Notes under the pieces: generated by a model | Databases searched by the model: none | The model's input: only the letters and a program-made list of their open reading frames with translations | Told to the model about the DNA's origin: nothing | Source of the DNA: Peptoniphilus ovalis | GTDB lineage: Bacteria; Bacillota; Clostridia; Tissierellales; Peptoniphilaceae | Assembly: GCF_018919265.1 (NCBI RefSeq) | Contig: NZ_JAHLQO010000001.1 | Span: 310,001 to 374,000 of the forward strand | Direction: 5' to 3' | DNA length: 64,000 bases | Shown here: positions 7,080 to 15,799 of the stretch, one piece after another | How positions within the stretch are numbered: position 1 is the stretch's first letter | Layout of the letters: the number at the start of each line of letters is the position of its first letter | Made by a program: the position numbers and the translations under genes

Positions 7080-8537
7080 TTGGAAGGAAAAAGTAGAAAA
7101 ACAAGAATACTCACATTCCTACTAGCAGTCTTAATGCTAATAACAAGTATGCCTTTATACCTATTAGCAGCAGAAGACTCATCAGGTGTGGGTGGATATA
7201 GCAGTCCAGGTTTTAAACCAACAGTACAAAAACCTTGGATAAAAATAAGTGAAAATGATTCATACAGATTAACACTATATAGAGCAGATACCAAAAAAGA
7301 TATGAATAAAGGTAAAGCAACAAAAATAGGTAAATCAGTATTATACCCAGCAAAAGGAAAAACAGTACCAACAGATGCAGCAACAAGTGGAAAAAGTGTG
7401 TTCGAGTATCATGGTGGAGAAAAACAACCTACAAAATTACTAAAAATAAAAAACAACTTAGCATATAGAATACCACTAGACGCAGAAACAAAAGCACAAG
7501 AATTATTTATGCAAGGTTTCAAAGACGAAGAAGGTAAAAGTGAGTACATAAAATCAAAAATGCTAACATTTGAAAATGCAACAGGATGGACAGATGAATA
7601 CATAGCAGGAATATTTGGAGAAAAAGCAAAATATAAAGGTTTAATTGAACTAGCAGGAGATGCAGGAAACGCATCAGCAGTAGTAAATGAAGATGGAACA
7701 ATAAAAAAAGGATTCTTCAAAGTATATATAGAACCAGTAATGGCATTTAAAGACGGAACAATATCAACATACAAAGACTTAACATCAAAACAAGAATTTG
7801 ATGCTTGGAAAGGTAATAAGAAACTCGCAATGTCAATGAAAGACTTAATCTATTGGCAAGCTTCCCTATATTCAGCATATAACGATTTAAACGCAGCAAC
7901 AGTACCAGGGTTATTATCTTGGGCAGTATCAGGAACAGCAAACGCAATACACTTATCAAAACCACAAAAAGAAATAAACATGGTAGCTCATACAGGTGGT
8001 TTAATAAGCAATACAGACCCATTAAAAATAAAACAACTAATGCAACCATATTCCAAAGGTGCAAAAATACCAGCATCAGAAAGAGCATTTGACTCAATGG
8101 GTGTAGGTATATATGAAATAAAACAAGATGAAGGAAAACCAATAGAAGACAGACCAAACCAATTCGACATATACTATTACGAAGAAAAACTAGAAAAAGA
8201 CAAAAAGAATCAATGTGATGGTGGTTGGGATAAAGAAAAACAAATATGGAACATATGTGAACCAGAAGATGAAGGTTATACATACGTAGAATATTGTGTA
8301 ACAGAATCAGACAACCCATTAGGAAAATCACCACAAGACTTAAAAACACCACATCCAGACTGTAAAACAGTACCAAGAAAAGATAGACCACCGGTACCAT
8401 TAAAACCAAATGAAAATATAATAGTGAAATGGAAAAAAGACAAACCAAAAAAAGAAGAACAAGAAACAAGAAACTACAAATTCACAGTGCCTGAATGGAG
8501 ATTAAATAGGTATGTTAAGGATATGGATATAGCTTAA
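7080..8537 (+). CDS. Large secreted protein of unknown function, probably C-terminally truncated
   Basis: 485 residues from a TTG start seven bases after GAGGAGG. An N-terminal hydrophobic export signal (about 10-30, ending LLAAED) precedes a long soluble region with no motif I recognise. A Cys-containing segment (CDGGWDKEKQIWNICEPED, then YVEYCVTESD, then PDCKTV) and a Pro/Lys-rich stretch are followed by an abrupt end at PEWRLNRYVKDMDIA. The end lacks a wall anchor (no LPXTG, SLH or CWB repeats), and 1.8 kb of non-coding repeats follow. I therefore suspect a deleted 3' part of a longer surface protein. It uses the same A-rich codons as the other cargo genes. Confidence 0.7.
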   Translation: MEGKSRKTRILTFLLAVLMLITSMPLYLLAAEDSSGVGGYSSPGFKPTVQKPWIKISENDSYRLTLYRADTKKDMNKGKATKIGKSVLYPAKGKTVPTDAATSGKSVFEYHGGEKQPTKLLKIKNNLAYRIPLDAETKAQELFMQGFKDEEGKSEYIKSKMLTFENATGWTDEYIAGIFGEKAKYKGLIELAGDAGNASAVVNEDGTIKKGFFKVYIEPVMAFKDGTISTYKDLTSKQEFDAWKGNKKLAMSMKDLIYWQASLYSAYNDLNAATVPGLLSWAVSGTANAIHLSKPQKEINMVAHTGGLISNTDPLKIKQLMQPYSKGAKIPASERAFDSMGVGIYEIKQDEGKPIEDRPNQFDIYYYEEKLEKDKKNQCDGGWDKEKQIWNICEPEDEGYTYVEYCVTESDNPLGKSPQDLKTPHPDCKTVPRKDRPPVPLKPNENIIVKWKKDKPKKEEQETRNYKFTVPEWRLNRYVKDMDIA

Positions 8538-9858
8538 TAGCTTTTATTTTTTTGTCTAAAAATAGTTAAAGTTTTTGATGGATTAAATTGGTTTGGACCA
8601 ATCTGTCGCCTTCAAAATTACCCCAAATTTAAGTTTTAAATATTTTGCTATGGAATTATACCTCTTTGTATTTAAAAAGGTTTAAAATTGATTCAAGAGA
8701 AATTGCTGAAAACCTCATAAATTAGCGGTTTTTGATGATTTATCGAATGTAGTGGAGATGCTAAAAGAGAAATTTAATGTTTTTATATTAGAAAAGGGTT
8801 AATCAATGTGGCTCGTTTGGGTTTTGATATATTTTAACTAGTTTTAATTAAAATTTATCTTGAAACTACAAATCTTGCAAAATTACATTTAATTAGCATC
8901 AATTAAAGCATTTTTTAAAATAAAAGTCGCTCAATCTCCTTATATTATCTACATAAATTAAGATTATTGAATTTTAAAAATCCTACTTTTCTTAATTCTT
9001 ATCTGCTTTATCTCCTAATTTTTATTTAAAAAATGGTTGAAATAACAATAAAGATAAATAAACTAAGCTATTTTTAAAATTTAAAATAGAGTTTTTAGTA
9101 GACTATATTTAGAATTTAAAATGCTTTTTAATAAAATAATTAGATTTTTATTAGATTATAATTAATAAATTAAGCGTTTTAAATAAAATTAATCAGAAAA
9201 TACAATTCTTACAAAATTCTTAATCTACTAGCATTAATTAAAGTGGTTTTTTATATAAAAACTTGCTCAATCCTCTTTTATTATCTATTTAATTTAGCAT
9301 TTTTATATTTTAAAAATCCTATTTTTATAAATTCTTATCTGCTTTATTCTCTACTTTTTATTTAAAAAATAGCAAAAATAACAATAAACATAAACAAATA
9401 AAGCTATTTTAAAAAATTTAAAATAGCAATTTTAGTAGATTATATTTAACTTTTAAATGGGTTTTTAATAAAATAATTAGGTTTTTATTAGATTATTATT
9501 AATAAATTAAGCGTTTTAAATAAAAATAATTTAGAATAACAAATCTTGCGAAATTCTTAATCTACTAGCAATAATTAAAGTGTTTTTAATTTTAAAAGTT
9601 GCTCTATTATCTTTTGTCATCTACTTATTTTAGTGTTTTTTGAAATAATTATCTTTGTATTTATAGTCTACAATTTATTATTTTAGGCTTTTTTAAATTA
9701 GAAAAGGGTTAAAATCGTGTGGCTCGTTTAGTTTTATTAGATTTTAACTAAAATAAATAAAACTACAAATCTTGCAAAAACAAATCCACAACAAACTTTA
9801 TCAGCAATTTTTTAAAATAAAACCATAAATTTCCTTTTTATAATCAAACTTTTAATAG
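8538..9858. repeat. Large degenerate tandem repeat, about 336-bp period, non-coding
   Basis: No gene seen. Unit A is about 8864-9199, unit B about 9200-9536 and a partial unit C about 9537-9660. Landmarks: ATTCTTATCTGCTTTA at 8995 and 9331, TAAGCGTTTT at 9171 and 9508, and CTTAATCTACTAGCA in units B (from about 9219) and C (from about 9556). The array is bracketed by a second direct repeat, about 8788-8882 and 9697-9779. Each copy of that repeat has TTAGAAAAGGGTTAA, then GTGGCTCGTTT, then AAACTACAAATCTTGCAAAA. Extremely AT-rich. Function unknown; candidate replication, incompatibility or partition region. Confidence 0.8.
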
Positions 9859-10258
9859 TTGTAACGGTTTTTGTAACAAATTTAAAAATACCTAATTTCC
9901 TATTTCCCATTTGCTTTTTCCCTTGGTTTTTAACTATGTTTGTAATGCTTTGTATCGTTTTTGTAACGCCTTTTAATCTCTGTAAGCATTGTAAATACTA
10001 GATGTAACATTTTTTGTAAGAAATTTAATAAAGATAGAAATTTTAATTAATTGATATTTTTTATTTAAATCATACAAAATTTAATTAATAGACTTTTTAA
10101 TTAAAAAACGTTACAAAATTAAGAAAAAGCAGATGAGAAAAGAGAAAAGACGCATTTAAAAAGAATTACAAAATGTTACAAAAAGCGTTACAAGTTAGAA
10201 AAGTAAGATAATATAAGGATTTAGAAGAATCAAAAAACGTTACAAAATATTACAAAAA
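9859..10258. repeat. GTTACAAAA iteron-like sites in inverted clusters, candidate origin
   Basis: Left cluster reads TTTTTGTAAC-like: 9859-9865, 9868-9877, 9958-9968 and two near 10002-10020. Right cluster reads GTTACAAAA-like: 10109-10118, about 10166, 10175-10184, 10186-10193, 10238-10247 and 10249-10256. The two clusters face each other across an AT-only centre near 10060. No gene is seen here. The arrangement looks like an origin with initiator sites, which is inference. Confidence 0.6.
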
Positions 10259-10283
10259 CCACCAATTTTAAAAAATGGTGGTT
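10253..10283 (-). terminator. Hairpin downstream of the second recombinase
   Basis: AACCACCA / TGGTGGTT stem followed on the minus strand by a T run; a plausible terminator for the 10339-10899 gene. Confidence 0.6.
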
Positions 10284-10338
10284 AATTTTGGTTTAATGTA
10301 GATTTTGCAAGATTTGTAAATATTAATTAAGTTATAAG

Positions 10339-10899
10339 CTATAAAGAAAATGTAGAAATTGTTGAATCTATTATATCATCTGTAATTCCAATGTATTTGA
10401 GCGTTATTGATGGAGCACTGTGATTGAAAATCTGCTGTAAAACAGCAACATCTTTAAAAGTCTGGTAGTGATGATAACCAAAGGTTTTTCTAAGGGTATG
10501 TGTTCCAATATTTTGTATTCCAAGTTCATTTCCAACAGATTTAAGAATATTATATGCTTGAATCCTGCTAATTGCCTTTTTATTCCCATTACTATCTTTC
10601 TTGTTACTAGTAATTAAAAAATCATCTTCTGTTAATTTTTCTTTGCTAATATATGTTTTTAACTCATTTTTTAGGTTGGTATTAATCAAAAATCTTTTGT
10701 ACTTCCCAGTTTTCTGTTCTTTAATGCTTATATGTGTATCTATTACATCTAAAACTTTAAGCTTTAGTATATCCCCTATTCGCAACCCTGTATTCAGTCC
10801 AATCACGCACATTATGTAGTATTTATCCCCTCTTTCCTTTAATTTATTTTTAAAATCTTCCAGTAGTCTCTTATTTCTAATCGGCTGCACTATATTCAT
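10339..10899 (-). CDS. Second, small tyrosine recombinase (catalytic domain only)
   Basis: 186 residues from the ATG at 10897-10899, which follows GGGGGAG by seven bases; a start seven codons upstream would place that ribosome site inside the gene. Catalytic residues: Arg40 (GLRIGD), Lys near 63-66, His134-T-L-Arg137, His160 (FNHSAP) and Tyr169 (LKYIG). The arm and core-binding domains of full integrases are missing. Similar short recombinases on plasmids and phages resolve multimers or invert segments. In this element it could resolve dimers after replication. It reads towards the iteron region and is opposite in direction to the replication operon. Confidence 0.88.
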   Translation of the reverse strand: MNIVQPIRNKRLLEDFKNKLKERGDKYYIMCVIGLNTGLRIGDILKLKVLDVIDTHISIKEQKTGKYKRFLINTNLKNELKTYISKEKLTEDDFLITSNKKDSNGNKKAISRIQAYNILKSVGNELGIQNIGTHTLRKTFGYHHYQTFKDVAVLQQIFNHSAPSITLKYIGITDDIIDSTISTFSL

Positions 10900-11550
10900 A
10901 AAATTTCTCCCCCTTTTCACTACAGGTATACCATCATAAAAATTTAATTTCTACTTTGTTATGTAAAATTTTTGAGCATATTTTAACAACACAAATCAAA
11001 TAAAAATCAAAATTTTAATTCTAGTAAGCATTTACAAGGGTTACAGAAGCTAACACTTTGTATATTTTGTTAAATTTTCAAATGATTTAATGAAAAATAT
11101 ATTTTTTATCACAAAATTATCACAAATTCTTAGAAGTAGTTTAGCAAATACTGCAATTCTCATACGTAGAGCGGAAATTCACTATTAAAATATATATTTT
11201 TTAAAAAAAATTTTTTAAATAGCCTCAATTTCCTTTCTACAAAAGAGATTTGATTAACTTTAGTCAAACATTGCAAAACTATAATATATAGTGTCAATTC
11301 CCGCACTACAAAAGGGAATTGGAGGTATTTCAAAACGCTATTTTCCCTTGAAATTTCAATGTTTAAACGGATTGATTAGTGGAAATAAATTTGGTAACAT
11401 TATGATACAAAAAGTTAAAGAAATATAAAAGCGGTGAAAAAGGAAATTAAAAAAATAATTACTATTTGTAAATTGAGGTGGTAAATATGTAGATTTAAAA
11501 ATAATAAGAAAAGAAATAATGCTAAAAATTAAGAAAGGAGAAAAAACATT
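10900..11550. other. 650-base non-coding control region before the replication operon
   Basis: No gene seen. Contents: two direct copies of TTATCACAAA (11106-11115, 11117-11126). Two similar 30-base blocks, near 11224-11252 and 11294-11322, share the core CTACAAAAG. A perfect 8-bp stem, CAATTCCC / GGGAATTG (11295-11302, 11314-11321), is followed by GGAGGT. An overlapping alternative stem, TAGTG / CACTA, starts at 11290. The mutually exclusive hairpins could regulate a leader RNA or mark a strand-initiation site. The HTH gene's ribosome site (AAGGAG) is at the right end. Confidence 0.5.
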
Positions 11551-11745
11551 ATGCAAGAACAAAACAAAAAAGATTTTTTAGAAATAAAAGATATAGAAAG
11601 AATTTATAGACTTAAGAGGAGAGCAATAAATAAGATTTTAAAAACAGAAGATATAAGAATAATTACAGGCGGAAAAGGTATGAAATATAGGATAAATAAA
11701 AAGGATTTTGAAGATTTTATGGAGGGGAAATTACGAAATGAATAA
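11551..11745 (+). CDS. Small excisionase-type helix-turn-helix protein
   Basis: 64 residues. The pattern EIKDIERIYRLKRRAINKIL, then a short wing (GGKGMKYRINKKDF), matches MerR-like/excisionase HTH proteins (HTH_17 type). It is first in the replication operon, with a good AAGGAG site, and overlaps the polymerase start by eight bases. It may be the excisionase for the integrase at the far end or a regulator/initiator binding the upstream repeats. The family assignment is from pattern only. Confidence 0.65.
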   Translation: MQEQNKKDFLEIKDIERIYRLKRRAINKILKTEDIRIITGGKGMKYRINKKDFEDFMEGKLRNE

Positions 11746-13519
11746 GAGAAATTTGAAAGGTATAGACGAGATATTAATTTATGATGTTGAAGTATTTAAA
11801 TTCAATACAATAATTGTATTTAAGCAGTATAACAAACCAGGATATTGTGTTTTTGAAGATGATTTTAGAGATTTGAAAGATTTGATAAAAAATAAAGTTC
11901 TAGTTGGTTTTAATAATTACAGATACGATGACTATATTTTATCTGCAATATTAGAAGGTAAAACGCAAGAATATATAAAGCAACTAAATGATTATATTAT
12001 TTCTGGTGGAGATATGAGAGACTTAGAGGTTGGAAACACATTCTATAAATTAAACACACTGGACACGATGCAAGAATTAAACAATAGAATATCTCTTAAA
12101 GAATTTCAAGCAAACAAAGGGCTTAGTATAGAGGAAAGCCCGATTGATTTTAATTTAAATAGACCTTTGAACGATAGAGAGAAAGAACTAGTAAAAAGTT
12201 ATTGTATACACGATGTTTATTCTACAGAAATTTTATTTGAAGAAAGAATAGATTCATATTTTAGACCGAAACTAGAATTAGTTAAAATGACAAATAAAAG
12301 TTGTAATAAATGGAATACTACAACTATTGCCGCAGAAATTTTAACTAACGGACATAAATTATTTAATTGGGAATATCTAAGAGTTGATAAAAAATATTTG
12401 GAACTTGTACCAGAAGAAGTTTTAGATTATTGGATAAACAATGCTAAATATGTTGTAAATAATAATAAAGTTGAAAGTTTTAAATATTTAGAAGATGGTT
12501 ATGAACTTGTATTTGGTTTTGGTGGATTACACTTTGGGAATAAAACAATAGCACAAAATGTGGTTTTACTTGATGTAAGCAGTATGTATCCGAACATAAT
12601 AATTAATAACGATTTCTTAGGTTTTGAAACATTAGCGTATAGAAAAATATTAGCAGAAAGAATGATAGCAAAAAATGAAAATGATTTAAATCGAAGTAAT
12701 GCTTTAAAACTAATTTTAAATAGTGTTTATGGTAATTTTAAAAACAAATATAGTAATTTATATAATCCGCACGCGGGTGTAAGTACTTGTATAACTGGAC
12801 AAATAGCAATTTATGATTTATTCAGAAGATTAAAGAAATATGGGGAAATAATAAATATAAATACTGATGGTATTGCATTTGTCCCAAAAAACAATTTATG
12901 GAAGAAAGCATCTATGGACTGGACGCTATATTGGCATTTAGAATTAATAGAAAAGCACTACTCAAAATGGATACAGAAAGACGTTAATAATTATATTGCA
13001 CAAGAAGTTAATGGAAAAATTGTAACAAAAGGAACAGATGTAAATAATTTTGAATACAATCCTTTGGGAAAAGTTAAACACAATATAGTAGATTTATGCT
13101 TAGTAAATTATTTTTTGCAAGATATAACCATTGCAGAAACAATAAAAAATAACTTAAATGACCCTAAATTATTCCAAATAATTTTAAAAACTTCTAACAA
13201 ATTTGCTGCAACGGTAGATGAGAACAAAGTTATAAGAAATAAAGTAAATAGAGTTTTTGCTTCTAAAATTGGAACACATTGTTTAAAAAGATTAAGAAAT
13301 GATGGAAATTTTTCTAAATTTCCAGATGCTCCAAATAAGATGTTAGTTTTTAATGATTCTTTAGACAATTTAGATATAAATAAATTTAAAGAAATCTTAG
13401 ATACAGAATATTATTTAGAATTAGCAAATAAAAAGTTAAAAAATTGGCCAGTTAAAAATGTTATAAAGCTTAAAGATAATACTTCAAAACTAAGAGAAAT
13501 AGAAAGGATGATTATATAA
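11738..13519 (+). CDS. Family B DNA polymerase, compact, with 3'-5' exonuclease
   Basis: 593 residues from the ATG at 11738 (GGAGGGG 10 bases upstream). Exonuclease motifs: Exo I D16-V-E18, Exo II N60...D64 (NNYRYDD) and Exo III Y155...D159. Polymerase motifs: A D279-VSSMYP, B K324...NSVYG332 and C N375-T-D377-G. Motif C is NTDG where most family B enzymes have DTDS, so one of the usual two Asp residues is Asn. Motif A and motif B are only about 40 residues apart, leaving no room for the terminal-protein or piPolB insertions. It is followed directly by a primase and a helicase, so it most likely replicates the element from RNA or DNA primers. Confidence 0.9.
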   Translation: MNKRNLKGIDEILIYDVEVFKFNTIIVFKQYNKPGYCVFEDDFRDLKDLIKNKVLVGFNNYRYDDYILSAILEGKTQEYIKQLNDYIISGGDMRDLEVGNTFYKLNTLDTMQELNNRISLKEFQANKGLSIEESPIDFNLNRPLNDREKELVKSYCIHDVYSTEILFEERIDSYFRPKLELVKMTNKSCNKWNTTTIAAEILTNGHKLFNWEYLRVDKKYLELVPEEVLDYWINNAKYVVNNNKVESFKYLEDGYELVFGFGGLHFGNKTIAQNVVLLDVSSMYPNIIINNDFLGFETLAYRKILAERMIAKNENDLNRSNALKLILNSVYGNFKNKYSNLYNPHAGVSTCITGQIAIYDLFRRLKKYGEIININTDGIAFVPKNNLWKKASMDWTLYWHLELIEKHYSKWIQKDVNNYIAQEVNGKIVTKGTDVNNFEYNPLGKVKHNIVDLCLVNYFLQDITIAETIKNNLNDPKLFQIILKTSNKFAATVDENKVIRNKVNRVFASKIGTHCLKRLRNDGNFSKFPDAPNKMLVFNDSLDNLDINKFKEILDTEYYLELANKKLKNWPVKNVIKLKDNTSKLREIERMII

Positions 13520-13521
13520 AA

Positions 13522-14193
13522 ATGAAAACTTTTAGTATCAATGAACCTGTTAAATTAGAAGATTTAAATAATCTAGAAAATAATAGATATGTAGAATATT
13601 TTAAAGGAAAAAAATATGGAGAATATGGACTGCCTAGACTAGATGAAGAAGGTTTAAAATTTGTATCAGATGCTGGATATATTTTAAAATATGATGAAGT
13701 TGTGATAGATATAGATTGCTTAAATTATAATCAGTTAAAAGCATTGTTAGATAATTTCCCAGAAGAATTAAACACAGAAATGAGAAGAACAGATAGAGGA
13801 ATACACATTTATTATAAAAAACCAAATAATTGGCATAAAAATTGGCCTAAAAATAGTGTATGTAGCCTTGGATTTCCAATTGAGTATTTATCTTGTAAAA
13901 CAAATCCAAACGGGGTTGTGATAAAAAGATTTGGGAAAGAAAGAAAAGTTATGAATAAAGGAAAAAGAAAGGTACTTCCCTATATTTTCGATTTATGCAG
14001 TAGAGGAACATACAGAAATTGTCTAGGCTTTGTGGAAGGCGATGGTAGAAATAATAACCTGTTTATGATGAGGCAAAGATTAGCCAATTATCCAAACTAC
14101 AAAAAGAATTTAGAATTTATAAACACTTATATTTTCACAGAGCCATTAGACAAAAAAGAATTAAGTGTTTTACTAGAAAGACCCATTTATTAA
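13522..14193 (+). CDS. Archaeo-eukaryotic-type primase (prim-pol)
   Basis: 223 residues. The catalytic acidic motif VVIDID is at 60-65 (D63, D65), and GIHIYYK with His95 is the second AEP motif. A third region, FPIEYLSCKTNPNGVVI (about 118-134), has Glu where many AEP proteins have the third acidic residue. The C-terminus (GDGRNNNLFMMRQRL) resembles the PriCT region found between primase and helicase in phage and plasmid primases. In most such elements this domain is fused to the helicase; here it is a separate gene, two bases after the polymerase stop and 20 before the helicase. Confidence 0.82.
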   Translation: MKTFSINEPVKLEDLNNLENNRYVEYFKGKKYGEYGLPRLDEEGLKFVSDAGYILKYDEVVIDIDCLNYNQLKALLDNFPEELNTEMRRTDRGIHIYYKKPNNWHKNWPKNSVCSLGFPIEYLSCKTNPNGVVIKRFGKERKVMNKGKRKVLPYIFDLCSRGTYRNCLGFVEGDGRNNNLFMMRQRLANYPNYKKNLEFINTYIFTEPLDKKELSVLLERPIY

Positions 14194-14212
14194 TTAATTA
14201 GAGGTTAGGAAA

Positions 14213-15799
14213 ATGGAAGTATTAAAAAGAGATTTCAAAGAAAAAACAGAAGAATCTGAGGATTTTGGTTTGGTAGATTTAATAGCATATCCTACAAAAG
14301 AAATGACAGATGATGTAATAGAAAGTATTTTAGATATAAAAAAAATTGAGTTCACTCCACAAGCCAATGAAGAAAACTCAAACACAAATAATTTAATAGC
14401 ATTATACCAAGACACAAAATTAATTGCAACAACTAGAAAGCAATTGACAGATTTATTAATTATCAAGAGAGAACAATTAGAAGAAAAGAAAGTGATTAAA
14501 AACGTAACAGAAGGACAATTCGCGATGGCACTTTGTAATTATTTAAATATAGTAAATTTTCAGGGCAAATTATATGGATTAACAGGGAATTGGGAAGAAC
14601 TTGAAACTTCCCACTCTGGTAATTTGATTAAATATTTATTAAATCTAGCTGGAGATAGAAAAACAAGTTATATAAAAGAAGTTATTTCCCAGATATATAT
14701 TTTTGCAAGAAATTGTAGATATTATGATAACTTACCAATTCTTCTAAAAAATGGATATTTGGAAGATGGAGAATTTAATGTATACGATGAAACGAAAATT
14801 AAACCATTTTCACCATATCAGCTTAATATAACTTATCATCCAAAATGTAAAAAAGTGGAAATAATCGATGAATATTTAAATAATTTTAGCACGGGCGAAA
14901 AAGAATTTAGAAATATTCTTGAAGAAATTTTAGGATACACCTTAATGACAAACTTTGAAAGAAAAGGCTCTCTAGCTAAGTTTTTCTTTATTGTTGGAGA
15001 TGGTGGTAATGGAAAAGGGACTTTTCTAAAAGTTATATCCAATTTTTTAGGTATAGAAAATTGTTCCTTAGTATCATCTGAGCAAATTGCAGATGAGCGT
15101 TATAACAACAATTTAAAAGGAAAATTAGCAAATCTTGGAGATGATGTTCCAAATAAACCATTAAAAGACAATACAATAAAGATTCTCAAAAACATTTCGT
15201 CCTGCGATGAAATATCTTTGAGAAATTTGTTTAATGATGCACATAATTACAGATTAACAGCTACTCTAATATTTACAAGTAACCACATTTTAAAAAGCTG
15301 GGAAAAAGATTATGCCTTTAAAAGACGTATTATTTGGATTCCTATGTACTTTAAGCCAGAAAAAGTGGACCCTAATTTTTTAAGCAAATTAACCACTAAA
15401 GAAGCTTTGGAATATTGGTTATTTTTAGCAATAGAAGGTTATAAAAGATTATATAAGAATTGCAAATTTACAGATTCCAATATAATCGCAGAATTTAATA
15501 AAAAGTATCACCAAGAAAATAACAACGTAGAAATGTATCTAGAATATAAAACAAAAGATGATTTTGTAGATAGAAAGCCACTAGATGTTTATGTCGAATA
15601 TGAAAACTGGTGTGAAGATGAAGGTTTAGAACCACTTGCTAAGAACACCTTAAAGAATACTATTTGTGCAACTTATAATTTAGTAGTTGGAAGTAAAAGA
15701 ATACTAATTTCCGATGATTTATTTAACACAAACACACAACTAAAGCAAAAGGTACAAAGAGTTTACAAGAAAATAAATGACACAAATTGCCCGCAATAG
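14213..15799 (+). CDS. SF3 replicative helicase (phage/plasmid primase-helicase, P4/D5 type)
   Basis: 528 residues. A D5-N-like region (about 200-250) precedes an SF3 ATPase: Walker A GDGGNGKGT at 262-270, LGDDVP as the acidic motif near 308, a TSNH sensor near 352 and FKRRIIWIP with candidate arginine finger near 365. The C-terminus is a winged-helix-like region. SF3 helicases of this family open origins and unwind DNA for satellites, plasmids and phages. The gene closes the HTH-PolB-primase-helicase operon; a GAGG site precedes the ATG. Confidence 0.92.
   Translation: MEVLKRDFKEKTEESEDFGLVDLIAYPTKEMTDDVIESILDIKKIEFTPQANEENSNTNNLIALYQDTKLIATTRKQLTDLLIIKREQLEEKKVIKNVTEGQFAMALCNYLNIVNFQGKLYGLTGNWEELETSHSGNLIKYLLNLAGDRKTSYIKEVISQIYIFARNCRYYDNLPILLKNGYLEDGEFNVYDETKIKPFSPYQLNITYHPKCKKVEIIDEYLNNFSTGEKEFRNILEEILGYTLMTNFERKGSLAKFFFIVGDGGNGKGTFLKVISNFLGIENCSLVSSEQIADERYNNNLKGKLANLGDDVPNKPLKDNTIKILKNISSCDEISLRNLFNDAHNYRLTATLIFTSNHILKSWEKDYAFKRRIIWIPMYFKPEKVDPNFLSKLTTKEALEYWLFLAIEGYKRLYKNCKFTDSNIIAEFNKKYHQENNNVEMYLEYKTKDDFVDRKPLDVYVEYENWCEDEGLEPLAKNTLKNTICATYNLVVGSKRILISDDLFNTNTQLKQKVQRVYKKINDTNCPQ

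Larger units (their letters stand above)
4580..9729. repeat. Dispersed repeat AAACGAGCCACACGA, five copies in the element
   Basis: Plus-strand copies: 4580-4590 (short form), 5758-5772 and 6865-6879. Minus-strand copies: 8808-8818 (short form) and 9715-9729. The two full plus-strand copies begin at or within a few bases of a cargo gene's stop codon. All copies lie in the cargo and repeat zone and none in the replication operon or the chromosome. Three point one way on the left and two the other way on the right, so they bracket the secreted-protein gene. Confidence 0.8.

Noticed and set aside
7409-8469. Minus-strand Leu-rich frames over the secreted cargo gene
   Set aside because: Same cause: low-complexity shadow of the plus-strand gene with a good start and signal peptide.
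8538-10338. CRISPR array
   Set aside because: Repeats are hundreds of bases long or short scattered words, without regular 25-40 base repeat-spacer order and without cas genes.
8538-10338. Retron or reverse-transcriptase element
   Set aside because: No RT gene in the element; the family B polymerase lacks RT motifs.
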